DNA of 64,000 bases from Diaminobutyricimonas aerilata (GCF_002797715.1 NZ_PGFF01000001.1:2999304-3063303), one strand, 5' to 3'; shown: positions 1 to 15,369, counted from the stretch's first letter. Notes: generated by a model not told the origin, from the sequence alone. Numbers and translations: made by a program.

Positions 1-727
1 GCGCGGGCAGATCGCCGCGAACGCGCAGTTCTCGCGCAACATCGCCGACGGCACCGGATGGCTCAACACGGTCGAGAGCGCCCTCAGCGCGACCACGGAC
101 ATCCTCGTCAAGGTGCGCGACCTGACCGTGCAGGCCTCCAACTCCGGGTCGCTCTCGCCCGTCGCGCGGGAGGCCATCGCGGTCGAGCTCGAAGGGCTGC
201 GCAGCGAGCTCTTCGCCCAGGCGAACACCGAATACCTCGGCCGCAGCGTCTTCGCCGGCAACTCGGATGAGGGCGTCGCCTTCCGGCCCGACCTGTCGTA
301 CACGGGCGTGGCCGGCAGCACGGTCGAACGCCGCGTCGACGCGACGAGCACCGTGCGGGTCGACGCGGACGGCGCAGCCGTGTACGGAACCGGCGCGACG
401 TCGGCGTTCGCGCTCATCGACACGATCGTCGCGGACGTGCGCGGCGGCACCGCCGACGTGAGCGCCCACCTCGACTCGATCGACGCCCGGTTGCAGTCGG
501 TGTGGGGCGAGCACACGGTGGTGGGCGCCCGCTACGCTCAACTCGAGCGCGCGAAGGGACTCACCATGGAGCAATCCGTCTCGCTCGAGGCCCAGCGCCT
601 GAGCGTCGAAGACGTCGACCTGGGCAAGACCATCCTCGACCTCAAGATGCAGGAGGTCGCGTACCAGTCGGCCCTCGCGGTCACCTCCCGGGCCCTGCAG
701 CCGACCCTCCTGTCGTTCCTGTCGTGA
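1..727 (+). CDS. flgL: Flagellar hook-associated protein 3 FlgL (5' end missing)
   Basis: FlgL is the second hook-filament junction protein of the flagellum and is exported by the flagellar type III apparatus. The window opens inside the gene, with the first full codon at base 2. The visible 241 residues include the flagellin-like N-terminal helix ([15 protein letters not shown], then [13 protein letters not shown]) and the C-terminal helix ending [10 protein letters not shown]. This coiled-coil D0/D1 arrangement is typical of FlgL rather than full-length flagellin. The stop codon overlaps the GTG of fliW (GTGA), so the two genes are translationally coupled. The upstream part, presumably preceded by flgK, is outside the window. 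Confidence 0.9.
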   Translation, partial: RGQIAANAQFSRNIADGTGWLNTVESALSATTDILVKVRDLTVQASNSGSLSPVAREAIAVELEGLRSELFAQANTEYLGRSVFAGNSDEGVAFRPDLSYTGVAGSTVERRVDATSTVRVDADGAAVYGTGATSAFALIDTIVADVRGGTADVSAHLDSIDARLQSVWGEHTVVGARYAQLERAKGLTMEQSVSLEAQRLSVEDVDLGKTILDLKMQEVAYQSALAVTSRALQPTLLSFLS

Positions 728-1128
728 CCGCGCCGGTCCGCACACCGCACGCCGCGGTCACCTTCGTCACGCCCCCGCCCGGGTTCGCGCCGCACGTGCG
801 TTTCGCGCTCGACGACGTGCTCGGTGCCGACGGGCTCTTCGCCCTGCGCGCCGAGGACGACCCCGACATCCGCCTCTTCGTCGTCGACTCGACCGTGTAC
901 GTGCCCGACTACGCACCCGAGGTGCACACCGAGGACCTCGACGCGATCGGTGCCGCCGAACCGGACGACGTGCTCGTGCTCGTGGTGGCGACCATCGACG
1001 GCGGCTCCCCGGTGGTCAACCTCATGGCGCCCGTGCTCGTCGGCCGCGAGAGCGGCCTCGCGTCGCAGGTCATCCTCGACGGAGACGACTGGCCGCTGCG
1101 CGCCCGACTCGGCAGCCTCGCCTCCTAG
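724..1128 (+). CDS. fliW: Flagellar assembly factor FliW
   Basis: This is a 134-residue protein of the FliW family. FliW is known to bind flagellin and, in many bacteria, to antagonise the RNA-binding regulator CsrA. The family pattern is visible in the stretch [19 protein letters not shown], the segment [11 protein letters not shown], and [21 protein letters not shown] near the C-terminus. The start is a GTG that overlaps the flgL stop codon by four bases, indicating a single operon. No csrA gene follows. Instead a 28-bp palindrome and an accessory clpP pair come next. The assignment is by sequence pattern and flagellar context. Confidence 0.88.
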   Translation: MTAPVRTPHAAVTFVTPPPGFAPHVRFALDDVLGADGLFALRAEDDPDIRLFVVDSTVYVPDYAPEVHTEDLDAIGAAEPDDVLVLVVATIDGGSPVVNLMAPVLVGRESGLASQVILDGDDWPLRARLGSLAS

Positions 1129-1143
1129 CCCGCCAGCGCCGCT

Positions 1144-1171
1144 CTGCTGTGGGCAGATCTGCCCACAGCAG
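1144..1171. promoter_or_regulatory. Perfect 28-bp palindrome between fliW and clpP
   Basis: The left half CTGCTGTGGGCAGA is followed directly by its exact reverse complement, with no loop. There is no T-tract on either side, so a simple intrinsic terminator is a poor fit. It ends 41 bases before the clpP ATG. An operator for a regulator of the clpP pair is the better guess. Confidence 0.7.
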
Positions 1172-1200
1172 CATCCGTTCCCTCGCGCCGGCGGCCGACG

Positions 1201-1206
1201 CAGGCT
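1201..1206 (+). promoter_or_regulatory. Possible -10 box for the clpP pair (leaderless)
   Basis: CAGGCT ends six bases before the clpP ATG, the same geometry as several other starts in this window. It does not match TANNNT at the first base, and no clear -35 box is visible. Confidence 0.3.
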
Positions 1207-1212
1207 GGGGCC

Positions 1213-1830
1213 ATGAGCGACGACACCGTACAACTCCACCCCATGGACGCCGACCTGAGTTCGCAGCTGTTCCACCAGCGCGTCATCCTGCTCGGCGCCG
1301 AACTCGACCAGAACCTCGGCAACCGGCTCGCGAGCCAGTTGCTGCTGCTCTCGGCCGACGACCCGAAGAAGGACATCAGCTTCTGGATCAACAGCCCCGG
1401 CGGCTCCGTGCCGGCGATGCTCGCGATCATGGACGTGATGCGCACCATCCCGAACGACGTACGCACCGTGGCGCTCGGCATCGCCGCGAGCGCGGGACAG
1501 TTCCTGCTCTCGGCGGGCACCCGAGGCAAGCGGTACGCGCTGCCGCACGCGCGCATCCTGATGCACCAGGGCTCCTCCGGCATCGGCGGCACCGCGGTCG
1601 ACATCGAGCTGCAGGCCGACGATCTGCGGCACACCCGCGACACCGTGCTCGCGCTGATCGCCGAGAACACCGGCCAGCCGCTCGAGCGCATCCTGCACGA
1701 CTCCGAGCGGGACCGCTGGTACACGGCGCAGCAGGCCCGCGACTACGGGTTCATCGACCACATCGTCGACAGCGTCAACGAGATCTACCCGCGCACGGTC
1801 ACGCGCGTCGGAATCGGGGTGAACGCGTGA
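1213..1830 (+). CDS. clpP: ClpP-family serine protease, catalytically intact subunit
   Basis: This 205-residue ClpP would form the proteolytic chamber fed by ClpX or ClpC unfoldases in the cytoplasm. The triad is complete: Ser93 in GIAASAG, His118 in ILMHQG and Asp167 in DSERDRW. The INSPGGSV substrate-binding loop is at residues 60-66. There is no long N-terminal propeptide. It is not in the usual actinobacterial clpP1-clpP2-clpX setting, so it is probably an accessory set, similar in kind to clpP3/clpP4 of Streptomyces. It overlaps the next gene by four bases (GTGA). The start is ATG 1213, preceded by weak GGGG and a possible leaderless promoter. Confidence 0.93.
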   Translation: MSDDTVQLHPMDADLSSQLFHQRVILLGAELDQNLGNRLASQLLLLSADDPKKDISFWINSPGGSVPAMLAIMDVMRTIPNDVRTVALGIAASAGQFLLSAGTRGKRYALPHARILMHQGSSGIGGTAVDIELQADDLRHTRDTVLALIAENTGQPLERILHDSERDRWYTAQQARDYGFIDHIVDSVNEIYPRTVTRVGIGVNA

Positions 1831-2459
1831 GCAGCTACACCATCCCCTACGTCACCGAACGGCGCGGCGGTGTCGAGCGCACGATGGACGTCTACAGCCG
1901 GCTGCTGTCGGAGCGGATCGTCTACCTCGGCACCGAGATCGACGACGGCGTCGCGAACGCGCTCATCGCGCAACTGCTGCACCTCGAATCCGACAGCCCC
2001 GACAGTCCGGTGAACCTGTACATCAACTCGCCCGGCGGCTCCCCCTCGGCGATGCTCGCCGTCTACGACACGATGCGGCACATCCGTCCGGAGGTGGCGA
2101 CGACGTGCGTCGGGCAGGCGGCCGGTCCCGCCGCGGTGCTGCTCGCCGGAGGAGCGTCGGGCCGCCGGGCGGTGCTCGAGCACGCGCGCGTCATCCTGCA
2201 CCAGCCCTCCACGCAAGGGCAGGGCACCATCCCCGACCTCATCATCCACGCGGAAGAGGTCGTGCGCGTGCGGTCGCAACTCGAGGGAGTGCTCGCCCGG
2301 CACACCGGCAAGGACCTCGCGACGCTCCGCCGCGACACCGACCGCGACCTCATCCTGCCCGCCGAGGCGGCCGTGCAGTACGGCCTCGCGGATGCGGTGC
2401 TCGGTGAGCGCGAGCCGATCGGCGGTTCCCTCGCCGCGGGGATGCTGACGGGGCGGTAG
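1827..2459 (+). CDS. clpP: ClpP-like subunit lacking the catalytic serine
   Basis: This 210-residue ClpP homologue is translationally coupled to the preceding intact ClpP. The fold markers are all present: [17 protein letters not shown] with His125, and DTDRD with Asp174. However, the nucleophile motif that normally reads GQAASMG is here GQAAGPA, so Gly100 stands where serine should be. The codon is GGT in clean sequence with no frameshift. By established ClpP chemistry the subunit cannot hydrolyse peptides itself. I infer a structural or regulatory role in a mixed complex with the active subunit, comparable to cyanobacterial ClpR. The GTG start at 1827 overlaps the upstream stop codon. Confidence 0.9.
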   Translation: MSSYTIPYVTERRGGVERTMDVYSRLLSERIVYLGTEIDDGVANALIAQLLHLESDSPDSPVNLYINSPGGSPSAMLAVYDTMRHIRPEVATTCVGQAAGPAAVLLAGGASGRRAVLEHARVILHQPSTQGQGTIPDLIIHAEEVVRVRSQLEGVLARHTGKDLATLRRDTDRDLILPAEAAVQYGLADAVLGEREPIGGSLAAGMLTGR

Positions 2460-2490
2460 CGCCGCACCTGCGTCGGCCGATACGACCACG

Positions 2491-2589
2491 ACAGGGTGCA
2501 GCGAGAGCGGACTTCCGTGTTCCCCGACGGCGCGTCGTCGCCCGACGGCGGCGCGCCGCGGCGGACATCCGCTCTCGCTGTAGCCCTGT
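2491..2589. repeat. Imperfect palindromic intergenic element, copy A
   Basis: The arms ACAGGG..CAGCGAGAGCGGA and TCCGCTCTCGCTG...CCCTGT enclose a very GC-rich loop. The core from GCGGACTTCCG to CGGACATCCGC recurs in diverged form about 280 bases further on. It lies downstream of the clpP pair and could end that transcript. Confidence 0.6.
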
Positions 2590-2774
2590 TCCCCTCCTCG
2601 GGCGGCGGTAGAAGCATCCGCCGTCGGCGGCGACGCTACAGATCCACGCTCGCGCGGCAGAAGAAACGGTGGCGGGACCGCGGTTGTGTCGCGCGACGCG
2701 TGGCGGCTGATGCCCGAGTGCGGAACTGTCGCGCGACGCGCCATCCCCCGCGGAGGCTCGGCGGCGGCGCGGGT

Positions 2775-2857
2775 ACAGCGACCGCGGACTTCCGAGTCAC
2801 CCGACGGCGCGTCGCCGCGCGACAACGGCGCGTCGCCCCGGACATCCGCTCTCACTG
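2775..2857. repeat. Imperfect palindromic intergenic element, copy B
   Basis: This is a diverged second copy of the element at 2491-2589. It shares GCGGACTTCCG, CCGACGGCGCGTCG and CGGACATCCGCTCTC in the same order. The rest of the 2460-2948 gap holds no credible gene. It does contain two GTCGCGCGACGCG words near 2690 and 2730. Confidence 0.55.
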
Positions 2858-2948
2858 CCGGCGGCCCGGGGCAAACCGCCGGCGTCCCGGAACCCGGATC
2901 CATCCCGGGTCAAGCCACCGGGCTGCATCCCGACCACGCCAGGAACGA

Positions 2949-2980
2949 CGAAGGCCCCCGCCTGACGGCGGGGGCCTTCG
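2949..2980 (-). terminator. Intrinsic terminator of rpoBC
   Basis: A 14-bp perfect stem (CGAAGGCCCCCGCC with its complement) closes a 4-base loop. It starts 17 bases downstream of the rpoC stop on the minus strand. The T-run is weak, as is usual at this GC content. Confidence 0.85.
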
Positions 2981-2997
2981 TGTGCACTACGTCCGGA

Positions 2998-6879
<3,882 letters not shown>

Positions 6880-6928
6880 TGTTCTTCTCTCTGGAGTGAC
6901 TCGAAAGCGATTTCGTCAGGGCGCCGGA

Positions 6929-10414
<3,486 letters not shown>

Positions 10415-10568
10415 GGAATTTACCTCCGTGGGCCCCGTCGGGCCGTGGCATATAGGAATGGAAGGTACCCGCCAGAATCTCTCTCGAGATCTGCCCCGCC
10501 GCTATACTCGGGGCGCGCCAGCCGTCCACAATATGACGGCGAAGGGGAGTCTGGGAGCGCAAAGGTCA

Positions 10569-10597
10569 ATCATAGGCCTGGATGCCCCGGTTGTCCA
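10569..10597 (-). promoter_or_regulatory. Sigma-A type promoter of rpoBC
   Basis: On the minus strand TGGACA (10597-10592) and TATGAT (10574-10569) are separated by exactly 17 bases, each one mismatch from consensus. This predicts a start near 10562 and a leader of about 150 bases. A second weaker pair (TTGTGG at 10531, TATAGC at 10506, spacer 19) lies within that leader. The short inverted words AGGTCAA and TTGACCT flank the -10 and -35 area. Confidence 0.75.
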
Positions 10598-10792
10598 CCG
10601 GGTTCCTTGACCTGATTCGGTACTTCGGGTATAACCGCTCACCGCATCCGCTCATTCCCGCATATTTCCGCGGATCGGGCGGGATTCCGAAGTGATGCGC
10701 CACTCCTCCACAAGGTTCCGCGACACGCCGTCATCCCCCGAGACACGCCCGGCGCCGCGACGTTCACGGAGCGGTCGCGTCCGCACGCCGGA

Positions 10793-10860
10793 CGTGCCCG
10801 TTCCGGACGCAATCCCCCTCAATCTGAGGCTTCGGCGTCCGCAACGGGCACGTTCGACGG
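10793..10860. repeat. 68-bp palindromic element, copy 1
   Basis: The 18-base arms begin CGTGCCCGTT and end AACGGGCACG, with one mismatch. The element ends TTCGACGG. It starts nine bases beyond the stop of the glucanase gene, so it may act as its terminator. Two more copies of identical length occur at 21926 and 38836. The rest of the 10600-10792 gap shows nothing else. Confidence 0.75.
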
Positions 10861-10869
10861 CTCGGGCGG

Positions 10870-12429
10870 TCAGCGGCGGGCGGTGAACTCCTGCATCTCG
10901 ACGAGCGGACGCACGGCCGCCTCGAAGTCGTCGTCGACGAAGTACTCCTTCAGGCGGTCACCGAGCTCGGCGTTGCCGATCGCCGCCATGATCATCGACT
11001 GGTCGAGGCTCAGGTAGCGGTCGGCGATCGTGCCGCTGCCGGTCGCGACGGCGTCGAAGAAGCCGCCGGGCCCGTAGGCGCCGAGGTCGTGGCGGATGCC
11101 GCGCAGGTTCTCGAGCACTCCCTCGCGGTCGTACGGCAGGGCGAGGAACGCGGCGTGCGGGGTCACGACGCCGTCGCCGAAGTTCGGCGTGGGGTTGGTG
11201 CCTTCGCGGCATCCCTCATAACCGGCATCGACATCCGTCGCCGGTTCGTCGCTCGCATACCCGTTGGAGCTGATGCCGAGCTGCTCGACGCCGTACTCGC
11301 GGTAGCCGCCGAACGGGTTGCTCGCGGGGCTGAAACCCCAGTAGCCGTATCCGGCCTCGTCGAGACCGTGGTGTTTCTGCGCCTCCACGGTTGCGGGGTG
11401 GTTGACACCCCACGAGCGCTCGCCCCACTGCGCCTCCGGCACGAACAGGTCGGGCATGAGCGCCTCGAACATGCTGCCGCCCCACGCCGGCACGATGCGC
11501 ATGCCTGCGTACTCGTAGGTGCCCTCGTAGGTGGGCACGCCGAGGTACTCGCGCGTCACGCCCTCGGGCTTCTGCTCCTGCCAGGCGTAGTCGCAGCCCT
11601 GCTCGGGCATGGTGCGGTAGGTGGCGAAGTACGCCGTCGCGGGGATCTGGCCGTTCGCGATGCCCAGGTAGGTCGCGATGCGCGCTTCGCTCACCGTGGT
11701 GTCGTACCAATGGCACGTGTAGAAGACGTCGGGGCCTTCGCCCCCGTAGTTGCCAGGCACCGTGCAGGTGTCCCCGGGCTGGTCGACCCAGAATCCGCCG
11801 CGGTTGAGTCCCGCTCCGTCACGCGCGGCGGTGTCGTGGAACCACCCGAAGTCCATCGTCTCGTAGAGCCGGTCGGCCCGTTGCTCGAGCCGGTGGTCCG
11901 CGGAGGCGACGACGCGCAGCGCGGCCGCGAGCCATCCGTTGTCGACGGTGGAGAGGAACGGATGCACGACGTCGCCGCTCCCGGGCCACGCGGTGAGTTT
12001 CTCGCCCGTCGTGGGCGAGTACCAGTTGTAGAACATGCCGCTCGGTTCGTGCCGCTCGAGCTTCTCGAGGGTCTTGAGCGTGGTCTTGAGGCGGTGGAAG
12101 GCCTCCTTGCCGTCGATGATGCCGAGATCGCGCGCGACGACCGCCGACCAGAGGTAGCCGCCGATGTTGGTCGGACTCGTGTACTCGCTCGGCGCGGTGA
12201 GCGCGCCGTCGATGTGGTCGGCGACGAGTCCGGTGCGCTCGTCCGCCATCGCGGCCATCGAGGCCCAGGTGTCGCGGGCGTACTCCCGCAGTTCGGCGTC
12301 GCCGGGCGGGGGCGTCGGCCCGTGCCCTCCGGCGAAGGCGGGCGCGACGGGCACGGCGATCGAGAGGCCGGCGACGGCGGCCACGGCGAGGATGCGGCGG
12401 CGGATGCGATGGGTCGGCATGGTCGGCAT
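10870..12429 (-). CDS. Secreted glucoamylase-like / GH144-type glucanase
   Basis: This 519-residue secreted protein has a clear Sec signal (RRRILAVAAVAGLSIAVPVAPAFA, cleavage near residue 33). The body matches the glycoamylase-like domain of the GH144 kind, whose characterised members are endo-beta-1,2-glucanases. Supporting stretches are TSPTNIGGYLWS, FYNWYSPTTGE, STVDNGWLAAAL, the AWGGSMFEALMP region, and WGFSPASNPFGGYREYGV. The ATG at 12429 follows AAGGAG at ideal spacing. A perfect 22-bp palindrome lies 39 bases upstream and suggests control by a LacI-type repressor encoded elsewhere. The activity is inferred from family membership; other alpha/alpha-barrel glucan hydrolases remain possible. 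Confidence 0.85.
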   Translation of the reverse strand: MPTMPTHRIRRRILAVAAVAGLSIAVPVAPAFAGGHGPTPPPGDAELREYARDTWASMAAMADERTGLVADHIDGALTAPSEYTSPTNIGGYLWSAVVARDLGIIDGKEAFHRLKTTLKTLEKLERHEPSGMFYNWYSPTTGEKLTAWPGSGDVVHPFLSTVDNGWLAAALRVVASADHRLEQRADRLYETMDFGWFHDTAARDGAGLNRGGFWVDQPGDTCTVPGNYGGEGPDVFYTCHWYDTTVSEARIATYLGIANGQIPATAYFATYRTMPEQGCDYAWQEQKPEGVTREYLGVPTYEGTYEYAGMRIVPAWGGSMFEALMPDLFVPEAQWGERSWGVNHPATVEAQKHHGLDEAGYGYWGFSPASNPFGGYREYGVEQLGISSNGYASDEPATDVDAGYEGCREGTNPTPNFGDGVVTPHAAFLALPYDREGVLENLRGIRHDLGAYGPGGFFDAVATGSGTIADRYLSLDQSMIMAAIGNAELGDRLKEYFVDDDFEAAVRPLVEMQEFTARR

Positions 12430-12467
12430 GGGAACTCCTTCGTTCGACTGCCCTTCCAGGCTGACAC

Positions 12468-12489
12468 GGGTTGTAACCGGTTACAACCC
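12468..12489. promoter_or_regulatory. LacI-type operator upstream of the glucanase gene
   Basis: This is a perfect 22-bp palindrome whose half-site is GGGTTGTAACC, with a central CCGG. Such GTAACCGGTTAC-type sites are typical of LacI-family carbohydrate repressors. No lacI gene is visible nearby. Confidence 0.8.
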
Positions 12490-12663
12490 TCGAGTGCGGA
12501 TTCTTCCGCTTGGCAGTCCGCCGATGTTGCGAGGCTTGTCGACGAAGCGGCGACGTGAACCTCCGCAACCTCGGCATACCTCCGCAGCGTCGGGCCGCGG
12601 GACGAGGGCGGGTGGGTCGCGGGGCTCGGCGGACGCGAGGGAGGGGCGTGAAAGGATGCGGAG

Positions 12664-13527
12664 GTGGACACCGAGCCGTCGACCGCCCTCAGCGTGAGCG
12701 GGCTGCGCGCCACGATCATCGAGGATCCATTCGTCCCCGGCAGCTACCGGCTCGTGGTCGACGGCACACCGCAGTCGCACGTGAACCCGGACGACCCCAC
12801 CCAGCTGTTCTTCGAGTACATCCAGCGCATCGGGCATGTGATCGATCAGCTGGGCGAGCCGGGGTCGCCGATCACCGCGTTGCATCTCGGAGCGGGCGCG
12901 CTCACGCTCCCCCGGTACATCGCGGCGACCCGCCCGGGCTCCCGGCAGCAGGTGATCGAGCTCGAACGCGACCTCGTCGACTTCGTGCGCGAGCACCTGC
13001 CGCTGCCCAAGAGCGCGAGCATCCGGGTGCGCTACGGCGACGCCCGCGAGGTCGTCGCGAAGCTCCCGCCGGGACTCGACGGCAGCGTCGACCTCATCGT
13101 CGTGGACATCTTCAGCGGCGCCCGCACCCCCGGCCACGTGACGAGCCTCGAGTTCTACGAGTCGCTGCGCCGGCTGCTCGCCCCGGGCGGCGTCATCGCC
13201 GTCAACACGGCCGACGGTCCGGGCCTGCACTTCGCCCGCGGGCAGGCATCCACGCTCGAGACGGCGTTCGGGCACCTCGCGGTGCTCGCGGAGGCGCAGG
13301 TGCTGAAGGGTCGACGCTTCGGCAACTTCGTGCTCGTCGCCTCGCCGACCGAGCTGCCGCTCGAGTGGATGCCGCGCCTGCTGGCCGGCGGACCGCATCC
13401 GGCCCGCGTCGTCACGGGCACGGAGCTGCGGGACTGGATCGCCGGCGCCCCGATCGTCACGGATGCCACGGCGATCCCCTCTCCCCCACCGAACCGCACC
13501 GTCTTCCAGCTGCGCGACCGCGACTGA
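12664..13527 (+). CDS. Spermidine synthase-like SAM-dependent methyltransferase-fold protein
   Basis: This 287-residue protein has the Rossmann fold of polyamine aminopropyltransferases. It shows the nucleotide-binding region LHLGAGALTLPRYIA, an acidic residue after ELERDLVDF, the segment VRYGDAREVV, and VDLIVVDIFSG at the aminopropyltransferase gate position. Similar stand-alone proteins in actinobacteria are annotated as fused or spermidine synthase-like, and many lack proven polyamine activity. The GTG start at 12664 follows GGATGCGGAG. A lone REP-like unit lies downstream, before the next gene. The enzymatic substrate cannot be read from the sequence. Confidence 0.8.
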   Translation: MDTEPSTALSVSGLRATIIEDPFVPGSYRLVVDGTPQSHVNPDDPTQLFFEYIQRIGHVIDQLGEPGSPITALHLGAGALTLPRYIAATRPGSRQQVIELERDLVDFVREHLPLPKSASIRVRYGDAREVVAKLPPGLDGSVDLIVVDIFSGARTPGHVTSLEFYESLRRLLAPGGVIAVNTADGPGLHFARGQASTLETAFGHLAVLAEAQVLKGRRFGNFVLVASPTELPLEWMPRLLAGGPHPARVVTGTELRDWIAGAPIVTDATAIPSPPPNRTVFQLRDRD

Positions 13528-13540
13528 GTTCCGCCGAGGT

Positions 13541-13568
13541 CCCCTTCGACAGGCTCAGGGAACGCACG
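13541..13568. repeat. REP-like unit (single)
   Basis: One unit with the core CTTCGACAGGCTCAGGGAAC lies in the gap between two plus-strand genes. The same core recurs at 19951, 24055, 38691, 38904 and 53078. Confidence 0.8.
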
Positions 13569-13615
13569 CGGCGAACGCTCGGGCGGCGTGGATGCGGGCG
13601 TGCTGCACTGGGCGC

Positions 13616-14725
13616 ATGGACCGCCGACCGTTCCTGCTCGCGTTGAGCACCGCATCCGTTCTCGCCCTCGCCGCGTGCGCCGCCCCGGTGACGGGCGACC
13701 CCGAACCGGTGCCGACCGGCGCCTCGTCGGCCACCGAGCAGCCGTCGGCCGGACCGGTGCAGCCCGTCGGCGAACCGGAGGTCGTGGCGGAGGGGTTCGA
13801 CGTGCCGTGGTCGGTCGTGCCCCTGGGCGACGGCGGGGCGCTCGTGAGTGAACGCGGCACCGCGCTCGTCAAGCAGGTGCTCCCCGACGGCAGCGTGCGC
13901 GAGGTCGCCCAGGTGCCGGGGGTGGAACCCGCCGGCGAGGGCGGGCTGCTGGGCCTCGCCCGCCTCGACGACGGCGACTCCGTGTGGCTGTACGCCTACC
14001 TCACGGCCGCATCCGACAACCGGGTGGTGCGGATGCCGCTCACCGGCGATCCCGCCCGGCTCGCGCTCGGCGAGCCCGAGGTCGTGCTCGAGGGCATCGC
14101 GAAGAACTCGACCCACAACGGCGGGCGCATCGCGTTCGGACCGGACGGGATGCTCTACGTCACCGCCGGTGACGCGCAGCAGCGCGACGCCGCCCAGGAC
14201 CCGGCGAGCCTGTCGGGCAAGATCCTGCGCATCGCGCCCGACGGCACCGTGCCCGCCGACAACCCGTTCCCGGGCTCCGCCGTCTACTCGATCGGGCACC
14301 GCAATCCGCAGGGCATCGCGTGGGACGACGGCGGGCAGTTGTGGGCGGCCGAGTTCGGGCAGAACACGTGGGACGAGTTCAACGTCATCCGCCCCGGCGC
14401 GAACTACGGCTGGCCCGTCGTCGAGGGCATCGGCGACGACCCCGCCTACGTCAACCCCGTGTACCAGTGGTCGACGAGCGAGGCGAGCCCGAGCGGGCTC
14501 GCGTTCGTCGACGGCACGTTCTTCCTCGCCGCCCTGCGCGGCCAGCGGGTGTGGGCGATCTACACCGACACGGGCGAGGCCTCGGCGGTGCCGTGGTTCG
14601 AGGGCGAGTTCGGTCGCATCCGCGACGTGACCCGCGGCCCGGACGGCGCGCTCTGGTTCCTGACGAACGACACCGGGAACGACCGGTTGATGCGCGTCGG
14701 TCTCGGGCCGTTGCAGGAGGGCTGA
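13616..14725 (+). CDS. PQQ-dependent sugar dehydrogenase-type lipoprotein
   Basis: This 369-residue protein is predicted to be lipid-anchored outside the membrane. A signal peptide ends in LALAAC, so Cys21 would be lipidated. The mature part is a six-bladed propeller of the soluble aldose sugar dehydrogenase (YliI) kind. Its blades include VPWSVVPLGDGGALVSERG, a GEGGLLGLA motif, NGGRIAFGPDGMLYVTAGDA, IGHRNPQGIAWD and a GANYGWP motif near the C-terminus. PQQ binding is family knowledge; no PQQ biosynthesis genes are in the window. The ATG at 13616 was chosen because the signal peptide begins there; an upstream reading frame to 13463 only covers repeat sequence. Confidence 0.88.
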   Translation: MDRRPFLLALSTASVLALAACAAPVTGDPEPVPTGASSATEQPSAGPVQPVGEPEVVAEGFDVPWSVVPLGDGGALVSERGTALVKQVLPDGSVREVAQVPGVEPAGEGGLLGLARLDDGDSVWLYAYLTAASDNRVVRMPLTGDPARLALGEPEVVLEGIAKNSTHNGGRIAFGPDGMLYVTAGDAQQRDAAQDPASLSGKILRIAPDGTVPADNPFPGSAVYSIGHRNPQGIAWDDGGQLWAAEFGQNTWDEFNVIRPGANYGWPVVEGIGDDPAYVNPVYQWSTSEASPSGLAFVDGTFFLAALRGQRVWAIYTDTGEASAVPWFEGEFGRIRDVTRGPDGALWFLTNDTGNDRLMRVGLGPLQEG

Positions 14726-14727
14726 CC

Positions 14728-14733
14728 TAGAAT
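14728..14733 (+). promoter_or_regulatory. Possible -10 box for the TPR gene
   Basis: TAGAAT, one mismatch from TATAAT, overlaps the end of the sugar dehydrogenase gene region. It would give a short leader running to the GAGGGG ribosome-binding site at 14768. No good -35 is visible. Confidence 0.35.
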
Positions 14734-14829
14734 CATGGGGAACCCGGCGTCCGTCAGCGAACCACCCGAGGGGCAGCCCTGAGCATCATCCTGGGATACG
14801 ACCAGACCACCCTGCACGAGATCGTCGAC

Positions 14830-15297
14830 GTGGAGGCGGCATCGGCGCGCCTCGAGGAGATCGGGAATCAGCGTTCGACCCCGGCCGTCAACGAGAAGGT
14901 CACGCTGCTGCGACTGCTCGGCCGCATCGACGAGGCGATGGTGCTCGCGAACGAGGCCGTGCGTCAGGCCCGCTTCGGCGGCGACCGCGAGATGCTGCTG
15001 CTCGCCCGCATCCGCCGCGCCGTGCTCCTGCACGCGCAGGGCAAATCGGACCGCGCGCTCGTCGAACTCGCCGATTGCGCCACGGAGGCTGGCGCACACG
15101 ACTGGCCGCAGGTGGAGGCGTTCGCCCTGCAGCACCGCGGGCGGGTGTCGTTCGACCGCGAGGACTACGAGGCCGCGCTGCGCGACTTCCGCGACGCGCT
15201 CACCATCCGCGTGCGCATCCGCGCCGAGGCGGAGCTCATCGACGGGTCGATGCTCGCGATCGCCATCACCGAGTCCAAGCTGGGTCACCCGGTCTGA
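14830..15297 (+). CDS. TPR-like helical repeat protein
   Basis: This small all-helical protein of 155 residues has tetratricopeptide-like pairs: LLRLLGRIDEAMVLANEAVR, RAVLLHAQGKSDRALVELAD, and the clearest one, LQHRGRVSFDREDYEAALRDFRDAL. TPRs mediate protein-protein contacts; no specific partner is evident. The start is uncertain. GTG 14830 is the first standard start codon, but the frame stays protein-like upstream (SIILGYDQTTLHEIVDVEA) to a CTG at 14779 that has GAGGGG at good spacing. The true start may therefore be this rare CTG, giving 172 residues. It stands alone between unrelated genes. Confidence 0.7.
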   Translation: MEAASARLEEIGNQRSTPAVNEKVTLLRLLGRIDEAMVLANEAVRQARFGGDREMLLLARIRRAVLLHAQGKSDRALVELADCATEAGAHDWPQVEAFALQHRGRVSFDREDYEAALRDFRDALTIRVRIRAEAELIDGSMLAIAITESKLGHPV

Positions 15298-15369
15298 ACC
15301 GCCCCTCCTCCCCAGGCGGCGCGCCTCCACGGTTGCCGCGTGGGTGCGGTTGCTGTCGTCGGAACCGCT

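Noticed and set aside
1144-1171. Palindrome as the intrinsic terminator of the flagellar operon
   Set aside because: There is no loop and no T-run on either strand. An operator is favoured, although a dual role cannot be excluded.
10415-10869. Small ORF at 10692-10886
   Set aside because: It is basic and proline-rich, lacks a ribosome-binding site, and overlaps the 68-bp element and the end of the glucanase gene.
14735-14782. 15-codon leader peptide ending in TGA over the CTG start
   Set aside because: The ATG is one base after the TAGAAT box, so it would lie upstream of the transcription start.
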